This document shows, in pieces, positions 1-6,188 of a stretch of DNA of 8,857 bases. The stretch's first letter is position 1. The number at the start of each line of letters is the position of its first letter. The notes beneath the pieces are model-generated. The model was not told where the DNA came from. It searched no databases and saw only the letters and a program-made list of their open reading frames with translations. The stretch comes from Actinomycetes bacterium (lineage in GTDB: Bacteria; Actinomycetota; Actinomycetes; Prado026), in assembly GCA_025455945.1 (NCBI GenBank), contig JALOLN010000168.1:1-8857 (forward strand), in the 5' to 3' direction. Made by a program: the position numbers and the translations under genes.

Positions 1-317
1 GCGAGCTGGTCATCACCGGCGGGCTCAACGTCTACCCCCGTGAGGTCGAGGACGCCCTCCGCCAGCACCCGGCGGTCGCCGACGTCGCGGTGGTCGGCCG
101 GCCCGACGAGCGGTGGGGCGAGGTGGTGGCCGCGGTCGTCGTCCCGGCCGGGCCGGCTCCCGCCGGCAGCGACCTCGAGGCGTTCCTCGCCGACCGGTTG
201 GCCCCCTACAAGCGACCGCGCGTGTGGCAGTTCGTCGGCGAGCTGCCCCGCAACGCCATGGGGAAGGTGCGGCGCGACGTGCTCCGCGCGGGGCTGGACG
301 GCCCTAGGACGTCGTGA
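1..317 (+). CDS. AMP-forming acyl-CoA synthetase, C-terminal part (5' end outside window)
   Basis: The visible 105 residues are the C-terminal lid domain of an ANL-superfamily (AMP-dependent synthetase/ligase) enzyme. Such enzymes adenylate a carboxylic acid with ATP and then transfer the acyl group to CoA. Seen: the hinge-proximal motif GGLNVYPREVEDAL at the very start, then HPAVADVAVVGRPDERWGE, then APYKRPR, and finally ELPRNAMGKVRRD near the C-terminus. The last motif carries the lysine (in GKV) needed for adenylation in this family. The reading frame begins at base 3 and ends with TGA at 315-317. The acyl substrate cannot be told from this domain; fatty acids, malonate or aromatic acids are all possible. 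The last 14 bases overlap the 3' end of the convergent rhodanese gene, and I see no terminator hairpin between them. Confidence 0.93.
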   Translation, partial: ELVITGGLNVYPREVEDALRQHPAVADVAVVGRPDERWGEVVAAVVVPAGPAPAGSDLEAFLADRLAPYKRPRVWQFVGELPRNAMGKVRRDVLRAGLDGPRTS

Positions 318-759
318 CCGGCAGCCCGGCGTCCTGCCACGCGGTAATGCCGCCACCCATGTCGTACAGCTGGGTGAAGCCGAGGGCCTCCATCTGCGCG
401 CTCGCCGTCGCGCTGCGGTTGCCGGTCCGGCAGTAGACGACCCACGGGCCGGTCCGGTCCAGCGCCGAGACCTGCGCGGCGAACGCCGGGTCCTCGAGGT
501 TGATGTTGACGGCGCCCTCGAGATGGCCCGCGCCGAACTCGTCGGGGCGCCGCACGTCGAGGACCGGCACGCCCTTGGTGATGAGCCCCTCGGCGGTGGT
601 GACGTCGACCAGGGTGACGGCCGGCGAGACCGACTGCTGCACGGGCGCGGTGGGGGCTGCGGCGTCGCTCCCGGAGCTGCACCCGGTGAGGGCGGCAGCG
701 GCGGCGACCACGGCAGCGGCGGCGAGCAGGGCCCGGCGGGGGAGCGGTGACGTCAGCAC
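304..759 (-). CDS. Exported rhodanese-domain lipoprotein
   Basis: A 151-aa single-domain rhodanese, predicted to be anchored outside the membrane. Seen: a signal peptide with PRR near the N-terminus, an Ala-rich hydrophobic stretch (residues 10-24) and the lipobox LTGC with Cys27; a low-complexity linker (28-46); then the rhodanese fold with VLDVRRPDEFGAGHLEGAVNI (VLDVR at 66-70) and the active-site loop CRTGNRS (110-116), whose Cys110 would carry a persulfide. The C-terminus has the usual GGITAWQDAGLPV. Family knowledge: such proteins move sulfane sulfur between donors and thiols. The start is GTG at 757-759. It has no Shine-Dalgarno at normal spacing, but a good -10 box sits exactly where a leaderless transcript would begin at this codon. 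A CsoR/CstR-like palindrome overlaps that promoter, which suggests regulation by persulfide or copper. The product class is very sure; the physiological role is inferred. Confidence 0.93.
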   Translation of the reverse strand: MLTSPLPRRALLAAAAVVAAAAALTGCSSGSDAAAPTAPVQQSVSPAVTLVDVTTAEGLITKGVPVLDVRRPDEFGAGHLEGAVNINLEDPAFAAQVSALDRTGPWVVYCRTGNRSATASAQMEALGFTQLYDMGGGITAWQDAGLPVTTS

Positions 760-771
760 CCGGCAAGTATA
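757..771 (-). promoter_or_regulatory. Leaderless promoter of the rhodanese gene (-10 TATACT)
   Basis: On the minus strand TATACT lies at 771-766, followed by six bases (TGCCGG) and then the GTG start at 759. With normal -10 to +1 spacing transcription would begin at the G of the start codon, giving a leaderless mRNA. This fits the lack of a properly placed Shine-Dalgarno; AGGGG lies 11 bases from the start and is part of the palindrome. No recognisable -35 box is seen. The placement is read from the sequence; actual use is inferred. Confidence 0.6.
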
Positions 772-784
772 CCCCTAGGGGTAT
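769..784. promoter_or_regulatory. Perfect 16-bp palindrome, CsoR/CstR-type operator candidate
   Basis: ATACCCCTAGGGGTAT is a perfect inverted repeat between the divergent rhodanese and carbon-nitrogen hydrolase genes. Its left half overlaps the rhodanese -10 box, so a bound protein would block that promoter. AT-flanked C4/G4 tracts of this form are typical of operators of the CsoR/RcnR family (copper-sensing CsoR, persulfide-sensing CstR). CstR-type regulators are known to control rhodanese genes. No such regulator is encoded in the window, so the binding protein is an inference. Confidence 0.6.
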
Positions 785-819
785 GCGGGGGGAGGGGGGT
801 GGCCCGGCAGGATGAGGTC

Positions 820-1593
820 ATGCGCGTGCACGCCGTCCAGCTGTCGGTCGACCTCGCTGAGCCCATCGCCGATCGGGTGGCCAGGGTCGCCGACCTCGTG
901 CGGGCCCAGGCGGGGGCCGACCTCGTCGTGCTGCCCGAGCTGTGGGTGCAGGGTGCCTTCGCCTTCGGGGAGTTCGCCCGGACGGCGCAGCCGCTCGATG
1001 GCCCGGCCGTGCAGGCGCTGTCCGCGGCGGCGCGGGACCTCGGTGCCTGGGTGCACGGTGGCTCGCTGGTGGAACGGGCCGCGGACGGCCGGCTGCACAA
1101 CACCGCGGTGCTCCTCCGCCCCGACGGCTCCCTGGCGGCCACCTACCGCAAGATCCACCTCTTCGGCTTCGACGGCGGCGAGACGACCGTGCTCACCCCG
1201 GGTACCGATCTCGTGACCGTGGACGTCGACGGGTTCCGGGTCGGGCTGGCCACGTGCTACGACCTGCGCTTCCCGGAGCTGTTCCGCGGGCTGCTCGACT
1301 CAGGTGCCGAGCTGGTGCTGCTCCCGGCCGCCTGGCCCAGCACCCGGGTGGCGCACTGGCAGCTGCTGGCCCAGGCCCGGGCCGTCGAGGAGCAGGCGTA
1401 CGTCGTCGCGTGCAACACCGCGGGACAGCAGGCCGGGCTGCGCATGGGTGGGCGGTCGCTGGTCGTGGACCCGTGGGGCGCCGTGGTCGCCGAGGCGGGC
1501 GACGACGAGGCGGTCGTGCTGGCCGATCTCGACCCCGGTCTGGTCGCCCGGACCCGCGCGGAGTTCCCCGTGCTGGGCGACCGACGGCTCTGA
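820..1593 (+). CDS. Carbon-nitrogen hydrolase (nitrilase superfamily, omega-amidase/NIT2-like)
   Basis: A 257-aa cytoplasmic amidase of the nitrilase superfamily, which hydrolyses C-N bonds of small amides through a Glu-Lys-Cys triad. Seen: LVVLPELW with Glu40, YRKIHLF with Lys111, and GLATCYDLRFPELFR with Cys146. These are the three catalytic residues in the expected order. Further family marks are LLPAAWP (near 167-173), the HW after it, and GRSLVVDPWG near the C-terminus. The ATCYDLRFPE form resembles the omega-amidase and deaminated-glutathione amidase branch, which repairs metabolites, but the substrate cannot be fixed from sequence. I chose ATG at 820 because AGGA at 809-812 is well spaced before it and the protein then begins MRVHAVQLSV, as family members do. 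A GTG at 799 is in frame but would add seven unusual residues. Transcribed away from the rhodanese gene. Confidence 0.92.
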   Translation: MRVHAVQLSVDLAEPIADRVARVADLVRAQAGADLVVLPELWVQGAFAFGEFARTAQPLDGPAVQALSAAARDLGAWVHGGSLVERAADGRLHNTAVLLRPDGSLAATYRKIHLFGFDGGETTVLTPGTDLVTVDVDGFRVGLATCYDLRFPELFRGLLDSGAELVLLPAAWPSTRVAHWQLLAQARAVEEQAYVVACNTAGQQAGLRMGGRSLVVDPWGAVVAEAGDDEAVVLADLDPGLVARTRAEFPVLGDRRL

Positions 1594-1609
1594 TCCGACC
1601 GCCGACCCC

Positions 1610-1663
1610 CTGATCCAGGGAGGCCCCCTCGGCCTGCAGCACGGGGCCGTTTCCCTGGATCAG
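1610..1663. terminator. Long imperfect hairpin between convergent genes, likely bidirectional terminator
   Basis: The outer arms CTGATCCAGGGA (1610-1621) and TCCCTGGATCAG (1652-1663) are perfect complements. Inner arms GGCCCC (1622-1627) and GGGGCC (1643-1648) extend the stem after a three-base bulge (1649-1651), leaving a loop of about 15 bases. The element fills the gap between the stop of the plus-strand hydrolase and the stop of the minus-strand peroxidase, and covers the last bases of the peroxidase stop codon. Position and symmetry fit termination from both sides. There is no long T tract. Confidence 0.75.
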
Positions 1664-2874
1664 CCGGTGAACAGCCGCTGCGCCAGGTACTCGCCCTCGC
1701 CGACGCCGCCCGGACAGGCGAACAGCGCCGACCCGACCGCCGCCGTGAACGCGTTCAGCCGGTCGCCCATGGTGACCCGCGCCTGGACCGGCAGGAACCC
1801 CTTGCGGGGGTCGGCCTGCCAGGCGAGGAACAGCAGACCGGCATCCGCCGTGCCGTCGGGGGCGGTGCCGTCGTCGTAGCTGAACCCCCGGCGGAACATC
1901 CGCGCCCCCTGCGCGGCCTCGGGGCGGGCCAGCCGGATGTGGGCGTCGGCGGGGATGACGAGCGAGCCGTTGTCGTTCTGGGCCCCCATGTCCGGGGTGT
2001 CGGTCTCCGCGGTGCCGGTCAGCGGTGCCCCGACCGCCTTGTCCCGGCCGATGACCCGCTCCTGCTGGTCCAGGGTGAGCTCGTCCCAGGCGTCGAGGAA
2101 CATCCGGATCCGGCGGACGGCGACGAACGACCCGCCGACGAGCCACGGGGGTACGCCCTCACCGGCCCAGACGGTGTCGTCGAATAGGTCCGTGCCGGGC
2201 TGCGGGTTGGCCGTGCCGTCGACCTGGCCCATGAGGTTGCGCGGGGTCGTCGTGTCGTCGGTGGAGCGGGGGGTGCGGCTGAAGCCGCGCTGCCACCACC
2301 GCGTGGTCAGTGTCCCCGCCGCCGCGGTGACCAGCCGGCGGGCGGCGTGGGCGGCCACCAGCGCGTCGTCCGCACCGACCTGGAGCAGGACGTCGCCGCC
2401 CACCCAGCGGGGGTCGAGCTGGTCGTGGGTGAACGCCGGGATGTCGGCCAGGCCCTCGGGCCGCTGGTCGACGAGGCCGAGGGTGTCGAAGAACGCGGGA
2501 CCGAACCCCACGGTGACCGTGAGCCGCGCCGGACCACTGGCGATGATCTCGCGGGAGGGGTCCGCCGGCTCCCCGTCGCCGGAGGTCATCGCCTCGGCGG
2601 CGGTCGTCCACTGCTGCATCAGTGCCGCGACGGCGGCCGGGGTGGTGCCCTGGGGGACGTCGAGGGCGACCAGCTCGACCCGGGCCTGCGCGGGGGTGGC
2701 GATGCCCGCCTGGTGCGCCCCGCGGAAGGGCACGCTCGCCGGGACGGTCGAGGCGTCGGTGGCGCGGCCGGAGTCGGCGGCCAGCGCAGTCGCCGCGGTC
2801 GCGCCCACCGCCCCGCCGACGACCAGCCCGCCCATGCCGGTGAGCAGGCCGCGGCGGGAGATCTCCCCGGCCAC
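1660..2874 (-). CDS. Tat-exported DyP-type heme peroxidase (DtpA/EfeB-like)
   Basis: A 404-aa dye-decolorizing peroxidase carrying b-type heme and using peroxide. Seen: a twin-arginine signal (ISRRGLLTG from residue 5, then a hydrophobic Gly/Ala stretch to about 32); the family motif GQVDG at 216-220 with distal Asp219; a proximal heme-ligand candidate His312 in PADAHIRLA; and RRGFSYDDG at 328-336, which carries the distal arginine. It starts with GTG at 2874, five bases after the stop of the copper chaperone gene, so it is probably translationally coupled as the last gene of the operon. Many annotations would call it EfeB, but no EfeU or EfeO iron-uptake genes are present. In Streptomyces a Tat-exported DyP (DtpA) is linked with Sco and an extracytoplasmic copper chaperone in copper-enzyme maturation, and that is the better analogy. 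Family assignment is very sure; the copper role is inferred from context. Confidence 0.93.
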   Translation of the reverse strand: MAGEISRRGLLTGMGGLVVGGAVGATAATALAADSGRATDASTVPASVPFRGAHQAGIATPAQARVELVALDVPQGTTPAAVAALMQQWTTAAEAMTSGDGEPADPSREIIASGPARLTVTVGFGPAFFDTLGLVDQRPEGLADIPAFTHDQLDPRWVGGDVLLQVGADDALVAAHAARRLVTAAAGTLTTRWWQRGFSRTPRSTDDTTTPRNLMGQVDGTANPQPGTDLFDDTVWAGEGVPPWLVGGSFVAVRRIRMFLDAWDELTLDQQERVIGRDKAVGAPLTGTAETDTPDMGAQNDNGSLVIPADAHIRLARPEAAQGARMFRRGFSYDDGTAPDGTADAGLLFLAWQADPRKGFLPVQARVTMGDRLNAFTAAVGSALFACPGGVGEGEYLAQRLFTG

Positions 2875-2879
2875 GGCCG

Positions 2880-3413
2880 TCAGCCCATCGACATGCTGGC
2901 CGACATGCTCGGCGACATGGTGGGTGCCCCCGTCATCCCCTCGCGGGCCCTGACCGGCGCGTCCACCGTGATCTCGGTGCCGTCGGAGAAGACGAACGTC
3001 ATCTCGACGGTGTCGCCGGCGACGGGCACCTCCTTCAGCTCCATGAGCATGACGTGGTAGCTCCCGGGCTTGAGCTCGACGCTGCCGCCGGCCGGGACGG
3101 GCAGCCCGCCCTCGACCTCGACCATCTTCTCCGTGGTGCCCTCGGTGATGAACTCGTGGATCTGCACCATGCCCGCGATCGGCGAGTCGGCGCTGACCAG
3201 CGTGACGTCCTCGTCGCCGGCGTTGCGGATCGTGGCGAAGCCACCGGTGACGTTCGGGGCAGCCGGCGCATAGACCCAGGGCCCCTCCACCGTGAGGTCG
3301 CCCTCGGTCGTGGTGGCGGCGGTGTCGCTCGTCGTCTCAGAGCTGCAGCCACCGACGGCGACGACAGCGAGGACGGCGGCGGCGAGCACGCCGGCCCGCA
3401 TGATGGTCTTCAC
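2880..3413 (-). CDS. PCu(A)C-type copper chaperone lipoprotein with Met-rich tail
   Basis: A 177-aa extracytoplasmic copper(I) chaperone of the PCu(A)C/DUF461 family, which delivers copper to the CuA site of cytochrome oxidase or to Sco. Seen: a signal peptide with lipobox VGGC (Cys23); the domain start VEGPWVYAPAAPNVTGGFATI (from residue 42); and copper ligands His86, Met97, His120 and Met122, giving H-X10-M-X22-H-X-M, close to the published family pattern. PAGGSVELKPGSYHVMLM (from 107) is highly typical. After the domain the protein ends in MTGAPTMSPSMSASMSMG, with five methionines that could bind extra Cu(I). The start is GTG at 3413: it shares the GTGA overlap with the sco stop and has GAAGGGA seven bases upstream. 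ATG at 3401 is a possible alternative. A much longer open frame continues upstream but is a shadow of sco and ctaG. Streptomyces ECuC is the nearest functional analogue. Confidence 0.92.
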   Translation of the reverse strand: MKTIMRAGVLAAAVLAVVAVGGCSSETTSDTAATTTEGDLTVEGPWVYAPAAPNVTGGFATIRNAGDEDVTLVSADSPIAGMVQIHEFITEGTTEKMVEVEGGLPVPAGGSVELKPGSYHVMLMELKEVPVAGDTVEMTFVFSDGTEITVDAPVRAREGMTGAPTMSPSMSASMSMG

Positions 3414-4025
3414 GGCTGGGTCCCTTCCAGGAGGAGTGCGATGTCGTGGGCCACGGCCGACGGCGTGAACCCGGAGGTGAAGATGAGCCGGGCCGGACCG
3501 GTCCGGCCGTACAGCAGCACCTGCGCACCGTGGTCGACCACGACGGTGCCGTCCGGCTGGGTGACGGGCGGCTCGATGGGGATGCCCATCTCGGTGGCCG
3601 CCTGCTGGACGTCGGCGTAGGCCCCGGTGAGCCCGACGAACGACCGGTCGAAGGCGTCCAGCCACTGGCGCATCCGCGTGGGCGTGTCGCGGTCGGGGTC
3701 GCTGGTCACCATGATGACGTCGACGTCGGCGCGCTGCTGCTCGGTGAGCGACCGGACGGCGACGGCGAGGTCGGCCATCGTCGTCGGGCAGACGTCCGGG
3801 CAGTTGGTGTAGCCGACGTAGACGGCGGCCACCCGGCCCTCGGTGCGGGTCGCGATGTCGAAGGAGCCCCTTGAACGGCCCGGACGCGGGACTCGACCGC
3901 ACGATGACGGGCGCCCCCGCGTCACCGCCCTCCGACGAGCCCGCGCACCCGGCCAGCGGCAGCCACAGCGCCGCCCCCGCGAGCAGCAGGCCGGCGCTCA
4001 GGCGGCGCCGGGCGGGTCGGCTCAT
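3410..4025 (-). pseudogene. sco: Sco1/SenC copper-binding lipoprotein, frameshifted with internal deletion
   Basis: Sco proteins are membrane-anchored thioredoxin-fold proteins that insert copper into cytochrome oxidase CuA. Here the gene reads in two frames. The first, from ATG at 4025 (AAGGAG eight bases upstream), gives 53 residues: signal peptide, lipobox LAGC with Cys27, and the typical APVIVRSSPASGPFKG ending near 3867. The second frame begins near 3868 with GSFDIATRTEGR and runs 152 residues to TGA at 3410-3412. It holds the copper-binding CPDVC in GYTNCPDVCPTT, SDPDRDTP, and the histidine in VVVDHGAQVLLYG. Both parts look well conserved. What is missing is the segment of roughly 20-25 residues (the F-x-L-x-D-x-x-G strand) usual between them. 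A single deletion of a length not divisible by three explains both the loss and the frameshift. The start overlaps the ctaG stop (ATGA) and the stop overlaps the next start (GTGA). It may be a real pseudogene or an assembly deletion. Confidence 0.85.
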
Positions 4026-5848
4026 CGGAGCGCTCCTTCGTCGGGGGTCAGCCCGTGCAGCCGGGCCAGGTGGGCGTTGTACGCGGCCAGCTCGGCGTCG
4101 CCGTCCCGCTCGGCCTGCCGGGAGTAGCGGTCGGCGTCCCGCTCGTCGCTGCGGGACCACTGCCAGGCCAGCGCGACGACGATGATCAGGCTGGGCAGCT
4201 CGCCGAAGGCCCAGGCGATGCCGCCGCCGGAGTACTGGTCGCGCAGCGTCGACCCCAGCCACTCCGGGGCGACCTGCGTGTACCAGCCCGACGCGATGGG
4301 AGTGGTGGCCATCATGACGACCACCCCGAAGAACGCGTGCACCCCCATGCTCGCGAGCAGGTCGACGAACCGGGCCCAGTAGGGGATCTCCCGCGGCATC
4401 GGGTCGATCCCGATGATCGTCCAGAAGAACAGGTACCCCGCGGCCAGGAAGTGCACGAGCATGACGACGTGCCCGAGGTGGGAGCCCATGAGCCACCCGA
4501 ACACCGCCGTGAAGTACAGCCCGAACAGGCCGGAGACGTAGATGCCCAGGGCCACGAACGGGTGCGTGATCAGCTTGAGGTAGCGCGAGTGCGTCATCGC
4601 GCTGAGCCACTCCCGCGGGCCGCGCTGCCCCCGGATCGGTGCGGTGTGCAGGGCCCGCAGCGCCAGGGTGAGCGGCGCGCCCAGCACGAGGAGGATCGGG
4701 CTGAGCATGCTCAGCGTCATGTGCTGGACCATGTGCGCGCTGAACGTCACCGGTGCGTAGACCCCGACGCCGGTCGCCGTGACCAGCCACACGCTGAGCA
4801 GCCCGAGGAACCACGAGACGCTGCGGCCCATCGGCCAGCGGTCACCCCGGCGGTGCAGGCGGACGAGGCCGGCCGTGTAGAGGCTGCCGGCGAGCAGGCA
4901 CCCCACGATGAACACCGAGTCCAGCGCCGGGGCGAGGTAGCGGGCCAGGGTCGGGACGTCGGGCAGCGGCCCGCCGATGAGCTGCTCGGCCACCGTGCGG
5001 GGCCCCTCACCGCCCCCGGCCGGCGGGGTCGTCACCGCCAGCGCGGTCACGGCCGTCCCCAGCCCGAGGAGCAGGCCGAGCACGCGACGGCCGGGTCGGC
5101 GCAGCCGGTGCGACGACGTGAGGACCACCACCGCGGCGCCCAGGGCGACGGCGACCGTCGCCAGCGCCGTCCAGCCGAAGGCGCTGCCGCGCAGCGCGTC
5201 CCACCCGGGGATCCGCACCAGGGCCAGCAGCCCGACACCCAGCGCCAGCGCCCCCGCGTACCAGGGGACGCCTCGAGCGTGCCGCCGGGCGGCCTCCGCG
5301 CTCTGCGCGGGGTGGTGGGCCCGCAGCCCGCGCAGGGCGATGACCGAGCCCAGCCACAGCGCCAGCGACCCCTGGACGAGCAGGCCGGCGAGGCTGGGCA
5401 TGCCGTGGTCGTTGAGCGTGCCGTGCGGCAGCCCGAAGCCGGGCAGTGCGGCCCCGCCCAGCGCCAGCGTGGCGAGCAGGCCGGCCCAACCCACGCGCTG
5501 GACGGAGGGGACCAGCACCGCGACGACGAGCGCGACGAGGGCCGCGAGCAGCAGCAGCCGGGTCGTGGGCAGGTCGAAGGCGTAGGTGCCGACGATGTCC
5601 GGCCGGGCGGCGGAGCCGACGTCGATGCCGAGCAGGACGGCGAGGGCGAACGGCACCGCGACGAGCGCGGCGACGGCCCAGGCCCACGCGGCGGGTGCCG
5701 CGACCCGGGCGGCGGCCCGCCCCGCGCTGCCCAGGACTCCGCCCGGCCCGCACGGCGTCAGGAAGGCGGCCGCCACCAGCGCGCCCACGGTCCAGGCGGC
5801 GGCGACGAGCACCAGCCCCTGGGCGAGGACGCCGAGGACGACGGTCAC
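4022..5848 (-). CDS. ctaG: CopD-CtaG fusion: copper transport / cytochrome c oxidase assembly membrane protein
   Basis: A 608-aa polytopic membrane protein. The N-terminal half (about 1-290) is a hydrophobic, Ala/Leu-rich CopD-like region with about eight membrane segments. The C-terminal half (about 305-565) is a caa3-type oxidase assembly factor CtaG domain. Seen in the CtaG part: FSAHMVQHMTLSMLSPILLV (HMVQHM at 372-377), LTLALRAL, SHLGHVVMLVHF (His457, His460, His466), FFWTIIGIDPMPREIPYWAR, and MGVHAFFGVVVM with His504. The histidines and methionines in membrane helices are the usual candidates for copper handling. A hydrophilic tail (from 565) is rich in Arg, Asp and Glu. The start GTG at 5848 fits a leaderless transcript, with TACGCT six bases upstream, and no Shine-Dalgarno is present. 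The stop overlaps the sco start by four bases. The fused form is common in actinobacteria. The CopD half looks degenerate: the usual H...WxGG region reads VQGSLALWLGS (158-168). Confidence 0.9.
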   Translation of the reverse strand: MTVVLGVLAQGLVLVAAAWTVGALVAAAFLTPCGPGGVLGSAGRAAARVAAPAAWAWAVAALVAVPFALAVLLGIDVGSAARPDIVGTYAFDLPTTRLLLLAALVALVVAVLVPSVQRVGWAGLLATLALGGAALPGFGLPHGTLNDHGMPSLAGLLVQGSLALWLGSVIALRGLRAHHPAQSAEAARRHARGVPWYAGALALGVGLLALVRIPGWDALRGSAFGWTALATVAVALGAAVVVLTSSHRLRRPGRRVLGLLLGLGTAVTALAVTTPPAGGGEGPRTVAEQLIGGPLPDVPTLARYLAPALDSVFIVGCLLAGSLYTAGLVRLHRRGDRWPMGRSVSWFLGLLSVWLVTATGVGVYAPVTFSAHMVQHMTLSMLSPILLVLGAPLTLALRALHTAPIRGQRGPREWLSAMTHSRYLKLITHPFVALGIYVSGLFGLYFTAVFGWLMGSHLGHVVMLVHFLAAGYLFFWTIIGIDPMPREIPYWARFVDLLASMGVHAFFGVVVMMATTPIASGWYTQVAPEWLGSTLRDQYSGGGIAWAFGELPSLIIVVALAWQWSRSDERDADRYSRQAERDGDAELAAYNAHLARLHGLTPDEGALR

Positions 5849-5872
5849 GCGGGCAGCGTAGACGCCTGCCCG
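5846..5872 (-). promoter_or_regulatory. Candidate leaderless promoter with inverted repeat before the CopD-CtaG gene
   Basis: On the minus strand TACGCT (5860-5855) is followed by six bases (GCCCGC) and then the GTG start at 5848, the spacing expected if transcription starts on the start codon. A 7-bp inverted repeat, CGGGCAG (5850-5856) and CTGCCCG (5866-5872), brackets the -10 box and could be an operator or a small attenuating hairpin. The gene lacks a Shine-Dalgarno, which agrees with leaderless use. Activity is inferred. Confidence 0.4.
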
Positions 5873-5879
5873 ACGTGAC

Positions 5880-6188
5880 CTATCTCACGGTCGGACGGGG
5901 AACCCGGACCGCCCGGGCGGAGCGGGCCGCCCAGACCAGCGCGAGGACGACCGCCAGCAGCGCCGCCCACGTCAGGGGGGAGAGGGTGCGCTCCCCGCGC
6001 AGCACCTCGGCGGTGGCCCGCACGCCGCTGCCGAGCTCCTCGGCGTGGCTGCGCTCCATCACGAGGTAGGCCGTGACGAGCATGAGCGGGACGACGGCGA
6101 GCTGGCGCACGAGGCGGGTCACCCGAAGGTTCTCGGCGCGCGGGGCCCGCCGGCTTGAGGCGCGCGGCACGGAGGATGGCACAGGCAT
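5880..6188 (-). CDS. Small two-TM membrane protein of unknown function
   Basis: 102 residues that I do not recognise as a named family. Seen: a basic N-terminus rich in Arg (SSRRAPRAENLRVTRLVRQ), a membrane segment at about 29-44 (QLAVVPLMLVTAYLV), a polar loop of about 28 residues (MERSHAEELGSGVRATAEVL and following), a second membrane segment at about 73-89 (TWAALLAVVLALVWAA), and a basic C-terminus. The charges suggest both ends inside and the loop outside. It lies 31 bases before the CopD-CtaG gene on the same strand and may be the first gene of the copper operon, but nothing in it suggests metal binding. ATG at 6188 has no Shine-Dalgarno; a TACGCT box nearby could give a 3-base leader. 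GTG at 6120-6122 (residue 23) is an alternative start that keeps both membrane segments. Confidence 0.65.
   Translation of the reverse strand: MPVPSSVPRASSRRAPRAENLRVTRLVRQLAVVPLMLVTAYLVMERSHAEELGSGVRATAEVLRGERTLSPLTWAALLAVVLALVWAARSARAVRVPRPTVR

Noticed and set aside
785..803. G-rich tract before the amidase as a G-quadruplex
   Set aside because: It has two runs of six G separated by one A plus a short GG, which does not give four separated GGG runs; more likely chance in a GC-rich promoter.
1660..2874. Peroxidase as EfeB of an EfeUOB iron-uptake operon
   Set aside because: No EfeU permease or EfeO lipoprotein is adjacent; all neighbours are copper-handling genes.
3855..3880. Programmed ribosomal frameshift in sco
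   Set aside because: A G-run is present at the junction, but a frameshift would still leave out the conserved strand of about 20-25 residues, so a deletion explains the data better.
2880..4814. 644-aa minus-strand open frame ending as the copper chaperone
   Set aside because: Only its last 177 residues are the PCu(A)C protein, and its middle contains the sco signal peptide. The rest is Arg/Pro/Ala-rich shadow of the CtaG and Sco frames, a consequence of high GC content.
4055..5878. 607-aa plus-strand open frame opposite the CopD-CtaG gene
   Set aside because: Extreme Arg/Gln/Gly/Pro/Glu composition with no motif; the opposite strand encodes a clear membrane protein.
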